Assembly: GCF_030247185.1 (NCBI RefSeq)
Contig: NC_080571.1
Location: 47,161,002 to 47,225,001 of the forward strand
Origin: Malaya genurostris
Taxonomy: Eukaryota > Arthropoda > Insecta > Diptera > Culicidae
Direction: 5' to 3'
Length of the DNA stretch: 64,000 nt
Below are positions 1 to 11,405 of this stretch, piece by piece. The position numbers and the translations under genes are program-made. The number at the start of each line of letters is the position of its first letter. Positions within the stretch are counted from its first letter, which is position 1. The notes below the pieces were generated by a model, which was not told the origin of the DNA, did not search any database, and saw only the letters and a list, made by a program, of their open reading frames with translations.

Positions 1-301
1 AAAATGGAAAAAGCCGAATTGAGAACCTTGCTGTGAAAATATTTTTCTGCAGAGTCCGCATTGTTTTGGCTGCCTCTTGAATTTTTAGGTCAGTGTGTGC
101 AGTTTTCTTCAGTTTTAGAAAAACAATGATATAAAATTCTAAACTTGCCCAAAAGTTGTGCAAGATTTATCTGTTTGAAATGAATGCAACACTTGCAGAC
201 ATGAGAGTATTATCATTAAATACAGCATTACAGACCTGACATCACTTTTTAAAGATATTGAACGAAAAGTTAAGTTCATCATAGTTACTCGCATAGTTGT
301 A
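1..301. other. intergenic, nothing recognised
   Basis: AT-rich sequence with no ORF of recognisable family and no repeat seen elsewhere in the window. It ends at the TA that borders the mariner terminal repeat. Confidence 0.5.
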
Positions 302-1055
302 ACAGTTCGGTTGAAAAGTTCGTATCGTTTAATAGAAACACACATTTTTTTGCCAAAATTCGTTTTTATTACTCAACATAATTGCCATCAGATGCGATAC
401 AGCGATTATAGCGATCTTCCACCTTTTCGATACCATATTTGTAGTACGATTTGTCCTTTGCCTCAAAATAGGCCTCAGTTTCAGCGATTACCTCTTCATT
501 GCTTCTAAATTTTTTACCAGCGAGCATTCTCTTGAGGTCTGAGAACAGGAAAAAGTCACTGGGGGCCAAATCTGGAGAATACGGTGGATGAGGGAGCAAT
601 TCGAAGCCCATTTCGTTCAATTTCAGCATGATTTTCATCGACTTGTGACACGGTGCATTGTCTTGATGAAACAAAACTTTTTTCTTTTTCAAATGAGGCC
701 GTTTTTTTGAAATTTCGTCCTTCAAACGCTCTAATAACGCTATATAATAGTCACTGTTGATGGTTTTTCCCTTTTCAAGGTAGTCGATGAAAATTATACG
801 ATGCGAATCCCAAAATACAGACGCCATAACCTTACCGGCTGAATGTTGAGTCTTTCCACGCTTTGGGTTCGGTTCATCGCGTGCAGTCCACTCAGCTGAC
901 TGTCGATTGGACTCCGGAGTGAAGTGATGGAGCCATGTTTCGTCAATTGTTATATATCGAAAAAAATCGGTTTTATTTCGATATAACAGCTCCAAACACT
1001 GCTCAGAATCATCAATTCGTTGTTGTTTTTGATCGATTGTGAGCTTGACCAACTT
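302..1055 (-). mobile_element. 5'-truncated irritans-type mariner (copy 1)
   Basis: The 3' terminal inverted repeat starts just after a TA (300-301) with ACAGTTCGGTTGAAAAGTTC. It matches both ends of the copy at 30043-31284. Homology to that copy runs through the transposase catalytic domain and stops near 1050. The N-terminal helix-turn-helix region and the other terminal repeat are missing, so this is a dead truncated copy. The breakpoint is estimated from where the protein similarity ends. Confidence 0.88.
369..1040 (-). pseudogene. mariner transposase catalytic domain (N-terminally truncated)
   Basis: An open frame of about 220 codons encodes the cut-and-paste catalytic domain of a mariner transposase. 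The three acidic motifs can be read: TIDETWLHHFTPE (first D), HQDNAPCH (second D) and PPYSPDLAPSDFF (third D), the D,D34D pattern of mariners. The usual C-terminal NRCIASDGNYVE tail is present. The reading frame is intact, but about 120 N-terminal residues (DNA-binding HTH domains) are absent and the first methionine lies in non-homologous sequence. It probably makes no working transposase. It resembles the Himar1/irritans subfamily. The catalytic core is better preserved than in the copy at 30 kb, which has lost the second D. Confidence 0.88.
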
Positions 1056-1756
1056 GTTTTTGCAACTCCAGCACTTGGGCTTATCAAAATAATATCTACA
1101 GTGCGTATAACAAAAGTCGGGCCAGCTAAGATGAATGACTATACTGTATTGTTGTTTCGTAGAGCATTTCTTTCCGAAATATTAACATGTTAATGTTTCC
1201 TGTTAATCAGATAATATAAGTCATTACGTGGCGTGAACCATTTTTTTCCAAGTCTCTGTTACAATCGATGCCATATTGGAGAATATTGAAGGAAAATTCA
1301 TTTCATGATTTTCTAGGTTCAATAAAACATTAGTTTGATCAAAATCATCTGAAATTTTTAAGAATGTTTGAATACACGTATTTTTAACACCATTCCGATG
1401 ATTCTCATTAAAAATAATAACCAAAAAAGATCAATTCTACAATGTGTAGCATTATCATTTTTTATGTGCAGATTATTTTACAAGATCCATGTTTGTTGTG
1501 TTTTTTGTAAACGTCATTCCATTTCTTGTTTACATTACGTAGTAGTTTTCACGAGTTTCACAATTGTGTTTTCGCTGATTTTGTTATTTTATTGTGAATA
1601 AATATTCGTAATAACGGAAGAACCTAAGAATATGCTGCACAACACAGAAAAATTGCACTTTTTCCATAACACAACAGTAAACTAACTTAATAAAATTCAC
1701 AATCAGTAGAAAAATACAGGACAGCAACTTAACATGCTACTTGGACGGTTTATTGA
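1056..1756. other. intergenic, nothing recognised
   Basis: About 700 bp of AT-rich sequence between two transposons. Short ORFs here have no recognisable motif. I see no promoter or repeat that can be defended. Confidence 0.45.
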
Positions 1757-1886
1757 TAAAGACTGTCTCAGAAAGTATGGACGCACTTTGATTTCGCTGT
1801 AAATAAGTGTTAGATATTCAAATTTTATTCGATATACTGATAATATTAGACTACAACAATCGAATATTATTCTCAACATTTGCTAC

Positions 1887-2715
1887 TTAACCATTGTAGA
1901 CTAGCTGGCACACCTTCTGGCGAACGTTCCTCATTAAATTCCGTACAGACTTCTTGGCGACAAGTTTTGACACTTTTTTCCAATCTTTTTCGACCTGTTG
2001 AATGGTTTCGGCTGCCGAGACATGTTTCCTAAGATGTGCCTTCGTTAATGCCCAAAATTCCTCAATTGGTCGAAGTTGTGGGCAATTTGGGGGATTCATG
2101 TCTTTTGGGACGAAAGTGAAATTTTTGGTAGCATACAATTCTACCGTTGATTTCGAGTAGTGGCAAGAAGCAAGATCTGGCCAGAAGACAACAGGATCCT
2201 TGTGGCTTCGAATCATGGGTAGAAGTCGTTTTTGTACACATTCCTTGATGTATAGTTCGCTGTTCATTGAAGCAGTGGTGATGAAGGGTTTCGAAATCTT
2301 ACCGCAGCTACAAATTACTTGCCAGACCATAGCTTTCTTACCAAATTTTACGACTTCAAACGATGTCTCGGACTGGTTTAACACTTGCCCTTCTCGCACC
2401 GTATAATATTGTGGTCCCGGCAAGGATTTGTAATCGAGTTTCACGTAGGTTTCGTCGTCCATGATTATGCAGTTCAAATTTCCAGCAAGAATCGTATTGT
2501 ACAGTTTTCGAACCCTCGGCCTGATCGATGCTTCTTGTTTCGGACTACGTTTTGGTTGCTTCTGCTTCTTATAGGTTCGAAGATTCAAGCGTTCTTTAGC
2601 ACGAAGAACATTTGACTTCGAAGTGCCCACTTATTTGGCCCCATCCCGAACTTAAACCTCCTTCTTTTGCTCGAACGCCTTCTGTATACGTTTATCCAAC
2701 TGATGGTTTGCAGGA
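1887..2715 (-). pseudogene. DD37E transposase, C-terminal catalytic part
   Basis: This is the catalytic half of the transposase interrupted by copy A. The acidic motifs are IMDDETYVKLDY (D), VFWPDLASCHYS (D) and CPQLRPIEEFW (E). Counting between the second D and the E gives 37 residues. Two in-frame stops lie upstream of the long ORF, between the QKAFEQKKEV and VGTSKSNVLR segments, so it was decaying as well as being split. The 247-codon open stretch after the second stop reads through to the normal end. Confidence 0.87.
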
Positions 2716-2722
2716 CCTTTTT

Positions 2723-3929
2723 TGTCGTGAATACGACTTACTTTACTATGGGGTGCCCTTTCAAAATTTAACTTCTGAAAGAGTGATAAGTTTTTGATCG
2801 TGAATATCTCTTGTTGTATCTAACGAATCAATTTAATTTTTGCTACATGCCATCGGAAATATGATCACAATTTTATCATAAAATTTTCAGTTGTGTGACA
2901 TAATCTCAAATAGTTCAAAATTAAACTTTTCTGAAATGGTTGGTAAAAACGAGTATCACAGAGGATAATTCATAAGGCGCGTTTGCCTTTCTCGTATTTT
3001 GGAAGCTCTAAGCTCAGTGATCTGTGAAAGGATTTATATAATCTAACTACCAATAGAATCTAAATTTTTCAACTTAAACGTGTATAGCAAAAGCATTGAA
3101 ATATTTCAATAGTACACTATTGAAAAACCTGTCTCATTTGACCCAACACCAGCCAATCAGAACGCGTTCTGAGGAAGAGAACAAAACATCTGCTGCTGTT
3201 CAACAAATCGTCCGAGAAAATAAATTTCCGAACAGTGTTTAATATCGTAGTGAGTTCCACAATTTGGTCCTTCTGAAAGGCAGGAATGAATCCCGTACAG
3301 CATCCTGATAGTTTCTTTCAATGAAATGCAAATCCAAAATGAAATAATCGACACTAAAATTCTGTATGCGGCTATTTTTATTGCCGTTAGAACCACCCAT
3401 TAGTGAAAAATCTACAAACGAAATCACGTAAAAAGAAACCTCTTAACAAAAATTGGATCAGTTTGGTTTCTATCGCCACTGCGAGCAGATGTATTTTGTG
3501 TCGTTTGCAAAACTAGTTTCGCTTCCGACAAGATCGATTATGTCACAGCTACCAGTTGTTTGCATTGGTAAAAAAACAACGAAAAGGGGACAACGGTGGA
3601 GAGCATCACACAAAATCAGCCGTTCTAATGGCTCTAAAGGTTTTCTAAAGAGCTATTAGGTTTTCTTGCTCGCAAATCGAAGGTAAATATCCTCAGTTTA
3701 GTGCAAATCTTGAAATTATTGATTTGTTTTGTGCACTTTTCGCTGTGTGAAATTCACAGCAATCGAGATCAAGTGAAGCCTTCTTCGTTTTTGCGAAAAA
3801 TGTGAAAAAGGGGAATGCTTGCACAATTCATACAATTGATCAACTAATTAATATTCGGAAGTGTTAAGGAACATATCAGTTGTTTTCGTATTCACGAAAT
3901 CCAGTTATGTCTCTGACATTACCCACCCG
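2723..3929. mobile_element. unclassified asymmetric-ended element, copy A
   Basis: This 1207-bp insertion has flanking CCTTTTT repeats (2716-2722 and 3930-3936). Its left end TGTCGTGAATACGACTTAC and its right end (inverse of GTATTCACGAAATCC, then GTCTCTGACATTACCCACCCG) match both ends of copy B at 19184-21373. A 13-bp inverted repeat, GTCGTGAATACGA, sits at the extreme left end. On the right it lies about 30 bp inside, so the ends are asymmetric. The interior (about 2960-3170) is similar to the 11.5-12.9 kb tandem units, including the run around 'CACTATTGAAAAA' and a CCAAT motif near 3155. No transposase is seen. The TE class is unknown to me. Confidence 0.72.
3453..3659 (+). other. 68-codon ORF and stem-loop inside copy A
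   Basis: A small basic ORF (many K and R near its end: GKKTTKRGQRWR) overlaps a 10-bp stem at 3626-3657 (TAATGGCTCT paired with AGAGCTATTA, one G-U wobble, 13-nt loop). I recognise no protein family. Coding status is doubtful. The stem-loop is the more solid observation. Confidence 0.25.
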
Positions 3930-3936
3930 CCTTTTT

Positions 3937-4112
3937 CGACCCGTTTTCGGTTCATCCTCAATGGTGTTATCCTCACCGAACTTCCTGATTGCATTTCGCA
4001 CGGCTTTTTTACGTACTTCTTCCATTTTTGCTATTGTTTTCAGTGACAGTCCGCGTTCTGTGTACCATTTGTACACAATTTTTCGACGTTGTTCTGCTAA
4101 AAGTCCGCGCAT
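3937..4112 (-). pseudogene. DD37E transposase, N-terminal HTH part
   Basis: The reading frame begins with an ATG at 4112 and encodes a helix-turn-helix region (AEQRRKIVYKWYTERGLSLK, followed by a basic segment ending TGRKRR). That is the usual DNA-binding start of DD37E transposases. The frame is cut by the inserted element at 3929/3936. Residues after TGRKRR (VGNVRDITG...) come from the insertion, not the transposase. The continuation of the protein resumes at 2715 with PANHQLDKRIQ. Confidence 0.83.
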
Positions 4113-4263
4113 TTCGAAACAAACGAATGAAAACGAATAAACAACTGTACAGGTGGTTAGAAAAGAGTGTAAACAACAGGACGCAGCCATAAAAATTGAT
4201 TCTGAACCATTGCGAAATGGCAGCGGTTTTTGGTTGCGTCCATACTTTCTGGCACAGTCTTTA

Positions 4264-5481
4264 ATTAATACCAGGTAATGATATTCAGTGTTGTTAATGG
4301 CAGAACGGAGTGATATCCGCTTTTGACGTTCCATCGGAAGTGATGAAAACTACCACACTGAGTAAAATGAAAGCAACTTAGAGTTTCCAAAGACTAAGGC
4401 TTATGAACCAAGCAGAAACCAATCCTATATAAAGGAATGTGAATGATTTACCTAATTATTATCTATGCATGATATAGTTATTCGCTTTATGAATGTCATC
4501 AACAATCTCTAAAGTGAAAATATTAGAATTGTGCTATATGATTTCATTATTGACAAAAATGCAAACGATGAAGGAAGTTCGGATCTGAACTATCTGATTA
4601 CCTCAAGACATGAATCAATCTCGCAAATTTGTTTATTCGATCATTGAAACCAACTGTTTAAATTTACTTTGGAGAGGATGTGATTAGTTTTCAGAAGGGC
4701 GTTTGCAAAATCAACCCATGGATCGAAACAATTGTTGGTTTGTAAGATATTTAAACTGTCCGGTTTAACACCGTGTGCGGTCTAGCCCCGGTTTCCCTTA
4801 TGTCATGCCAATAAATTGCTTTTAAGTACATTTTGGCTACTGAAACAATTTCGTCCGATACGAGACAAATACAAATTAAGGCGAACAGAGTCTATGCTCT
4901 TGGTTCCGCGTGTTCGTGGTTTTTCGAATATTCACACAAAAACTAGAAGCATTGCGTTGTGGATTAGGAACCGTAAAATGTGGCGCAGGCACAATTTAAT
5001 TTAACAATACTTTAAAGAAAATATTGATTATTCAATTTCCTTGTAGTTTTATCTCACCAGTCATGCGTTACATGTCAAGCCCATTATAATCTATCTTTTT
5101 TTTTTCATCAGTAGTTAACGGAAAACAGACTGAAAAAGGCTAAACAATGAAAAAGCAGAAATGAAATTTTGCGAAAAAATACTTAAATACTCGAATCTGA
5201 CACATTCTCCAAATCAGAGAAAAAATACGAGATTTCAGTTACTATAGAAACGGCTTCCTTTCACACTAGTGCAATCATTTTTGCCCGTCAATACAACAAC
5301 GACCTTCGCTTAGTTTTACTGCACGCAATTTAATTGCATCATATCTTATCACAACGAGAACATCTGATTCGGCACGCATGAGGTACTAGTAGCAGAAACG
5401 CGTCGTTATCTAATAAACATTTCCCGGTGCTAGACAGTCTACGTTTGGTCTTCCAACCGAGTAGATTCGTCCAGTAGTACA
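4264..5481. other. upstream region of the laminin gene
   Basis: AT-rich noncoding DNA. I looked here for exons encoding laminin LN, LEa or LF domains and found none on the plus strand. GATA-type motifs (CTTATC near 5345, TTATCT near 5406) lie close to the laminin start. Nothing else is recognised. Confidence 0.5.
5411..5440 (+). promoter_or_regulatory. possible laminin core promoter
   Basis: A weak TATA-like TAATAAA (5411-5417) lies about 25 bp before an initiator-like GACAGTC (A at 5436). That is 46 bp upstream of the start codon at 5482. It is motif evidence only, and the transcription start was not observed. Confidence 0.28.
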
Positions 5482-8400
5482 ATGGTTTTCAGATGTAGTT
5501 GGTTATTTTTGTTAGTAATCATCACCTTAGTTTCATCCCTCTATGGTCAGGATATCGACCTCGGAGATCTGGATCTTGATCAGTTTACCAAACCACCGGG
5601 TTCATTTGTTTTCAAGTACAACCTTTTGTAACTTTTAACTAATCGTTTGATTTGTTTTTTTTTTGCAGCATGCGAATGCAATCCAACAGGTTCCACGACC
5701 AAAAAATGCGAAGAGTTTGGAGGATATTGTGCCTGCAAGTCCAATGTGGTTGGCCGACAGTGTGACAAATGTGCCCCCGGAACGTACGGGTTCGGTCCGG
5801 AAGGCTGCAAGGCCTGCGATTGTAACAGCATCGGATCGAAGGACAACGATTGCGATTTGGTAACCGGTCAGTGCAGTTGTCATCCGAATACCTACGGGCG
5901 GGAGTGTGACCAGTGTCAGCCGGGTTTCTGGAATTTCCCGAACTGTCAGATGTGTGAGTGCAATGGACACACTCCGGTATGTAACTCCAAAACGGGTGAG
6001 TGCTCGCAGTGTCAGGACTTTACGCGCGGTTGGAGATGTGACCGGTGCATTGAGGGATACTACGGGAATCCACTGTTGGGATCAGAAATCGGATGCCGAC
6101 CGTGTCGTTGTCCGGATACAATCGCTTCAGGACATTCGTACGCCAACGAATGTCTGTTGGATCCAAAGACGAACGACGTGATTTGTCTGTGCGATCAGGG
6201 CTACGCCGGTGCCAAGTGCGACGTGTGCGCGGACAATTACTTTGGTAATCCGGATCGACCGGGAGGAGTTTGTCAGCAGTGCGACTGTAGCAACAATGTC
6301 GACCTGAATCAGCCGGGCAACTGTGATGCCAAAACAGGCAAGTGCATGCAGTGTCTGTACGAAACGGAGGGTGATCACTGTGAGTTCTGTCGGGACGGTT
6401 ACTACGGAAATGCGCTGCAGCAAGATTGTAGGCCGTGTGATTGCAACGTGTTGGGAACGAATCAAACGGTACAACACTGCGATCGGTCTACCGGACAGTG
6501 TCCTTGCTTGGCCAATGTGCGGGGACAGTACTGTGAGGAGTGCATTGAAAACCACTGGAAGATTGCCAGCGGAGAGGGATGTGAGCCGTGCGGTTGCGAT
6601 CCGATTGGTTCCGTTAATGAGCAGTGCAATCCGGTGAGTTGGATGTTATGGGGAATGGTTGCATCAGGGGAACTTATGATTTTCTTTTATGATTTTGCAG
6701 TACGATGGTCAATGTACATGCAGACAGGGTTTTGGAGGTCGCCAATGTAATCAGTGCGAGTCAAACTTCTGGGGTAACCCGAATGTGCAGTGTAATCGTA
6801 AGTGGTTTTTATTCTCAATAGATGACGAGTTTTAAATCATTTATATTTTAGCTTGTGCATGTAATCCATACGGCTCAGCAACCAATCAGTGCAACCGTGA
6901 AACTGGTCAGTGCATTTGTAATGCCGGAATCGGTGGATACAAGTGTGATCAGTGCGCACGAGGTTACCTGGGTGAAGCGCCCTATTGCCAACCGTGTGGT
7001 GAATGCTTTGACAACTGGGAAATCATATTGGATGGGCTACGGGAGGAAACGAACCGCACGATTCAGGAGGCTAAAAATGTGAAGACACTAGGAGCTACCG
7101 GAGCGTACAAGAAGGAATTCGATTCCATGGGTAAGAAGATTGACGTCATAAACGGTTTGCTGACGAACACGATCTCCGATCGAGAGATTGAGGCGATTGA
7201 CGCACGGATTGCGGACATTAGAAAACACCTGCGTGTGTCATTGAAGGCATTGGAAGAATCGGAGAAGCGACTGCAGGATACCGGCGCCAGTATCAACTAT
7301 GCAAACATCGAGATTGATGATTTGAGTAAGAAGGCAGAAGAGGTCAAGCAGTTGGCGAACTATCTGAGGGAGAACGCAACCAAACTACAGGAGGGTAACA
7401 TCGAGGGGGCTCTGAATTTAACTCGAGATGCCTGGAACCGAGTTACTCTGTTGGGTGAGACCAATATGGAGATTCAGGAACTCAACGACAATGCCGAAAG
7501 GCAGTGCAAGCGAACGGAGGTTCTGTTGAAAAAACAGCAGGAACATTTCAATAACTTACACGACACTAACGAAGCATCTTTCCTGAAGTACCAGGCAGAA
7601 CTGGATGCTCTGAACGCGAACATACCGGACTTGAACGAACGAATTTGCGATAGGCGTGGTGATCCATGTGACGAGTTCTGCGGTGGTGCTGGGTGTGACG
7701 GCAAGTGCGGTGGATTGACCTGCGACAAGGGTGCGCTGACCCGATCGGAGAGAGCACTGTACTATGCCAAGAAAACGGAGCAAACTAGTAAGGAGAAGGA
7801 AGAATTGGCCGACGATATTTTACGATCAGTAAGAACCGGGTGGGTTGAGTTTGTGCGGGAATAATCATAGCTTTATATTTGCAGATGTCACAAGCCAAAA
7901 CCAATGCATCCGAAGCTTTCAAGAAAGCTAAGCGAGCTCACGACAAGGCACAGTCACAGTACAATCAAACCCACCAGCTAATCGAGCAGGCCACGGAGGT
8001 GGTAACCGCGTTGACCGATATCATCGACAACAATACGGCATCGCCGGACAAGATCAGGGAACTGTCGGAGAAAATCAACGGCTACACACTTCAGCTGGAT
8101 CCGGAACAGATACAGAAACTGGCCGAACAGATCGACGATGCTGTTTCTCATTTGGAGAATGTAGAATCGATTATTCGGAACACAGAGCACGATTTGCACC
8201 GCGTAGAACAACTGAAGGATGGCACTCTGGCTACCAAGTAGGATTACGGTTTTGGTAATATGAATTTTGAATATGATTAAGTTTCGTTTTTACAGGGATC
8301 GTGCCGAAAGAGTCCTCGAGGAGGCTATTGGAGTCACCAAGGCACTGGATGATGCGGACGAAGCACAGAAGAAAGCACGTCAGTCGATTAAGCGGGCCAA

Positions 8401-9106
8401 CGAAGATATACAGTCGGCAAAGATTGATTTAGAAGAGGTATTCGTTACGGGAAAAAAAGTGCAGAACAAACATATTTTCTCACAACAAACATATTTTCGT
8501 GTTTTTAGATTGACAAGGAAACCGATGATGCGTACAACAGAGCTAACGTGACAGCCAACAAGGTGGATGAACTGAAGACTCGTCTGAACAAGCTGCACGT
8601 CAGCAATGTGCAGAATGAACAGGATGCTGAAGAAATTATAAAACAGGCGGAAACGGTTAAGGAATCGGCAAACACGGCGCATGATTTGGCAACACAGGTG
8701 CGGTCGATTGTCAACCTGGCTTGCGATTGTACGATAACTCTTTTTCTTTTTGCTTTCTTCAGCTCAAGGACAACTACAAAACTGCTAACGCTAGTCTCAC
8801 AGCTCGATCGAATGCATCGGAGAGTGCCCGTGAACGAGCTCAGAATCTTCTGAACCGTGCTTCCAAAATCACTGTTGAAACCACCAATCAGCTTAAGAAG
8901 CTCCAGGGTAGGTTTCCTACTAAAATCCTCACATCAAAATATTCAATTTCCGGTATTTTTTTCCAGAGCTTTACAAAACATACGAATCGAACCAGAAGGA
9001 TCTCGATTCGCTGGAGGTACAAATTCACGGCCTGACCGATCAGATCAACAACTATTTGAACAAAATCCAAAGTGATGCCGATCGTTACCGACAGTGTACG
9101 ACGTAA
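5482..9106 (+). CDS. laminin subunit beta-like, short form lacking LN/LEa/LF domains
   Basis: Secreted basement-membrane laminin beta chain. Nine exons with matching phases: 5482-5599, 5669-6633, 6701-6797, 6852-7828, 7885-8237, 8296-8437, 8509-8697, 8763-8907, 8967-9106 (1041 codons plus TAA). Exon 1 encodes a hydrophobic signal peptide ending near YGQ and an acidic spacer (DIDLGDLDLDQF). It splices to eight laminin-EGF repeats (residues about 41-445; CECNPTG through YCQP), equal in number to the LEb (LE6-13) block of beta chains. A coiled coil follows. The six-cysteine beta knob (CDRRGDPCDEFCGG, about residue 660) marks it as beta, not gamma. A second coiled coil ends in RYRQCTT, whose Cys can link to the gamma chain. 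Full beta-1 chains are near 1790 aa. Here the N-terminal network-forming LN head is absent. Trimer assembly parts are all present. The exon-1 donor (CGG|GTTCAT) is weak, but it is the only GT I found there that keeps frame. Confidence 0.9.
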
Positions 9107-9153
9107 ATGAACCGTAGCAGAGTGGTAGCATAAAACGAAAACAAAACTAACAA

Positions 9154-9159
9154 AATAAA
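9154..9159 (+). terminator. laminin polyadenylation signal
   Basis: Canonical AATAAA 48 bp after the laminin stop codon. Further AATAAA hexamers occur downstream (about 9716, 9809), so longer 3' ends are possible. Confidence 0.6.
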
Positions 9160-9199
9160 GAATAACACTTCTAACTTCTTTTGTGTTCAAACGACGGTT

Positions 9200-10059
9200 T
9201 TTTTTTATTCGAGAAGGATTGGTGATTTTCATTGAAACTGCCTGTAGCTTAGCGTTCCATTGATAGAGTTTGTAATTCAAAACCAACAAAAAAAATTAAT
9301 TTCTATTTAGGTTTAAAGAATGATCGCAACTAATATAACGACAAAAGTCATATCGGCTAAGTTTTGCAATTGTTGTTTAGACTAAATTTCGTACAATTGT
9401 TCACTGTGCCAGTGTTCTATATCACACTGACTAACAACATTCACTAAACGAGAAAGTGCCAAAAAAGTAAATCGATAGACTAAATCTGCTTCCAAGTGCT
9501 TTTGTTTTTAAACATAATGTCAACTAATAATTTACAATAGAGTACTAACGTATTATGTAGCGGAAATCTCACTCGCTAGTTTGAGCATTTGTAATCCAAC
9601 CCGTTTCATAACCTAATATTGTCTGTATAAAAAAAAATAATTAAACCAATTAATGTCAAGCAAAAATGCCATTCAGTCTTACCAGTGGGTAATGTTTAGT
9701 GTTTAAGAGTGTAAGAATAAAATGTTAGTCCTAATGAACTTTATCCCAGATCAATCTAAACAATAGACAAGTTGTTTCGCGGAAAGTCGGTTAATTATTG
9801 AAAAGAAAAATAAACCAATTATTATACACGAACAAGAAAACTTTTAATATTAAGTTGAACTAGCAATACTACACCGCGAACGCGAATAGTCATAACGATT
9901 TCACTGCTATAATTGTAATTCCGGTCGTCTATATAAACGTTTTAGTATAACCACCACTATCGAGCGGTATTCTGTGCATCCGAAAGCCGTCGAAACTAGA
10001 TCTGTTCTTAGAAAAGTGTTGGTAGCCCCTTCATCTCGCAGCAGCCATCATTTTTCAGA
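9200..10059. other. intergenic or extended 3' UTR of laminin gene
   Basis: AT-rich sequence with several late polyadenylation hexamers. No ORF, transposon end or structured repeat was recognised. Confidence 0.45.
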
Positions 10060-10938
10060 AAGTAAAAATACAAGATTATTCATTCTTCAAAGTACTCCCC
10101 GCCGACTGCAACACGATTATAAGAGCGCTTGATCCAACTCTCGAAACATGTTTTTATATTCAGTTTTCGGTATGGCCATCAGAGTCATCTGCGATTTTTC
10201 CATAATCTCATCTCGGGTGCTGAAACGCGTTCCACGAAGCGATTTCTTGAGTCGACCGAATAGGGAAAAGCCTCAAAAAGCCAAATCAGGTGAATTCGGT
10301 GGTTGATGATTGGAATTTATTTCATTTTTAACCAAATGTTCACGAATAACAATGGCATTGTGTGACGGTGCGTTATCGTGGTGCAAATTACACAAGTTGT
10401 TTGCCCACAAGTTTGTTCTTTTTCAGTGTGTTGCTTCACGCAAACGTCTCATAACTTCATAACTCAATCTGCCATCTCTCGAATAGTCAATTTGCGGTCT
10501 ACGGTCATCCCTTCTTTGATTTTGTTGTCAGTTTTCGATGTCGATGGTTTACCGCTTCTCTCATCATCATTCACAGACTCATGGCCACTTCTGAAACATT
10601 CGTGCACTGATAAACGACTGTTTTCTTCTGAGTAGTGTTGCCAAATCACTCTTCTAACATTTGCACATGTTGTCGCACTATTGAAACCGTTTTGAACGCA
10701 AAATTTAATGCAAACTCGTTGATGTAAATTTAATTCCATTTAGAAAATGGTACAAAATCGCGGACACGCGCAATCGCAGATGTACTCAATACAGCGTAAC
10801 TTTTACAAATGTCCAGGTATCAAACTGAAAATTTGGCAGAATATCAATGACAAATGTGGAAACCAAAAAAAAAATCTAATCGGGTGACTGAGGGCGCCAC
10901 ACGGTGGTGATTCCGGGAACTTTTTGATCAAGGTAGTA
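10060..10938 (-). mobile_element. degenerate mariner-like element (family 2)
   Basis: On the minus strand the 5' end near 10938 begins TACTACCTTGATCAAAAAGT, the terminal repeat. An N-terminal HTH frame at 10464-10739 reads MELNLHQRVCIKF and later DDERSGKPSTSKTDNKI. A decayed catalytic C-terminus (EIMEKSQM.LMAIPKTEY) runs to about 10080. Stops and frameshifts separate them. The same family recurs at 24514-24662 (fragment) and 39700-42737. The 3' terminal repeat was not found. Confidence 0.75.
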
Positions 10939-10984
10939 TCCTTCCATAGTGTTCAGAGTATCTATGGTTAAAGACTTGTCCCAG

Positions 10985-11150
10985 TAAGTCAAAGCACGAT
11001 TTGAAAATTATAGAGATTTCAGCTTTAAGGTCATTCACTTCTTCGGGCCAGAGAAGCTTTCTGACCCTATGTGCGGGGTTGGGGATCAAACCCAGGTGGG
11101 CTTCGTGAAAGGCATCAACTAACCCTCCACACTATACACAGAAAAAATAT
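10985..11150 (-). repeat. tRNA-derived SINE (Feilai-like)
   Basis: Read on the minus strand it carries a B-box-like CCTGGGTTTGATCCCC followed by CAACCCCGCACATAGGGTC. It matches the copies at 34760-34895 and 36195-36370. The A-box half is degraded. The Feilai relationship is inferred from the mosquito context and general structure. Confidence 0.6.
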
Positions 11151-11319
11151 GAATTTTACAGGTGACAGAATTCTACAAACGATACAATTCACAACTACTT
11201 CATTTTTCAAATGACGCAATGTTCCATTTGCACAGAATTTTAAATGCTCCGAGTATAACTTGCACTCGGCTACCAAATGCCGCTGTATGGATATATATTT
11301 ATCAATTATTCAATGAATA

Positions 11320-11405
11320 GATATGAGCTCTGTGGTTCAGTCGAGTAACCGATGTGCTGGTGATCTATTGTTTCTCGGTTCAAGTCTAGCTGCAGCTATC
11401 GATAT
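11320..11405 (+). repeat. tRNA-like SINE head, second type
   Basis: GAGCTCTGTGGTTCAGTCGAG followed about 45 bp later by CTCGGTTCAAGTCTAGC resembles the A and B boxes of a Pol III promoter. No cloverleaf can be closed, so it is not called a tRNA gene. Confidence 0.35.

Larger units (their letters stand above)
1759..4261 (-). mobile_element. DD37E (ITmD37E-like) Tc1/mariner element, split by another element
   Basis: Terminal inverted repeats pair at the two ends: GACTGTCTCAGAAAGTATGG near 1761 and the inverse of a GACTGTGCCAGAAAGTATGG-type end near 4260. TA dinucleotides flank both (1757-1758 and 4262-4263). The transposase is on the minus strand, with its HTH half at 3937-4112 and its catalytic half at 1887-2715. 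The spacing between second Asp and Glu is 37, the signature of the mosquito ITmD37E group. A 1.2-kb foreign element (2723-3929) separates the halves. Confidence 0.87.

Noticed and set aside
3626..3657. Copy A stem-loop as a histone 3' signal
   Set aside because: Its 13-nt loop and stem do not fit GGYYYTTHTHARRRCC; only the copy B motif does.
2723..3929. Copy A/B as a Helitron
   Set aside because: Direct repeats flank the insertions and the sites are CTTTTTCGA rather than A|T; ends do not show a TC...CTRR pattern.
4264..5481. Hidden upstream exons of laminin (LN, LEa, LF)
   Set aside because: No plus-strand frame with laminin cysteine spacing or LN motifs was found in the upstream DNA.
5580..5970. 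Minus-strand ORFs over the laminin LE repeats
   Set aside because: Shadows created by the high-GC coding exon.
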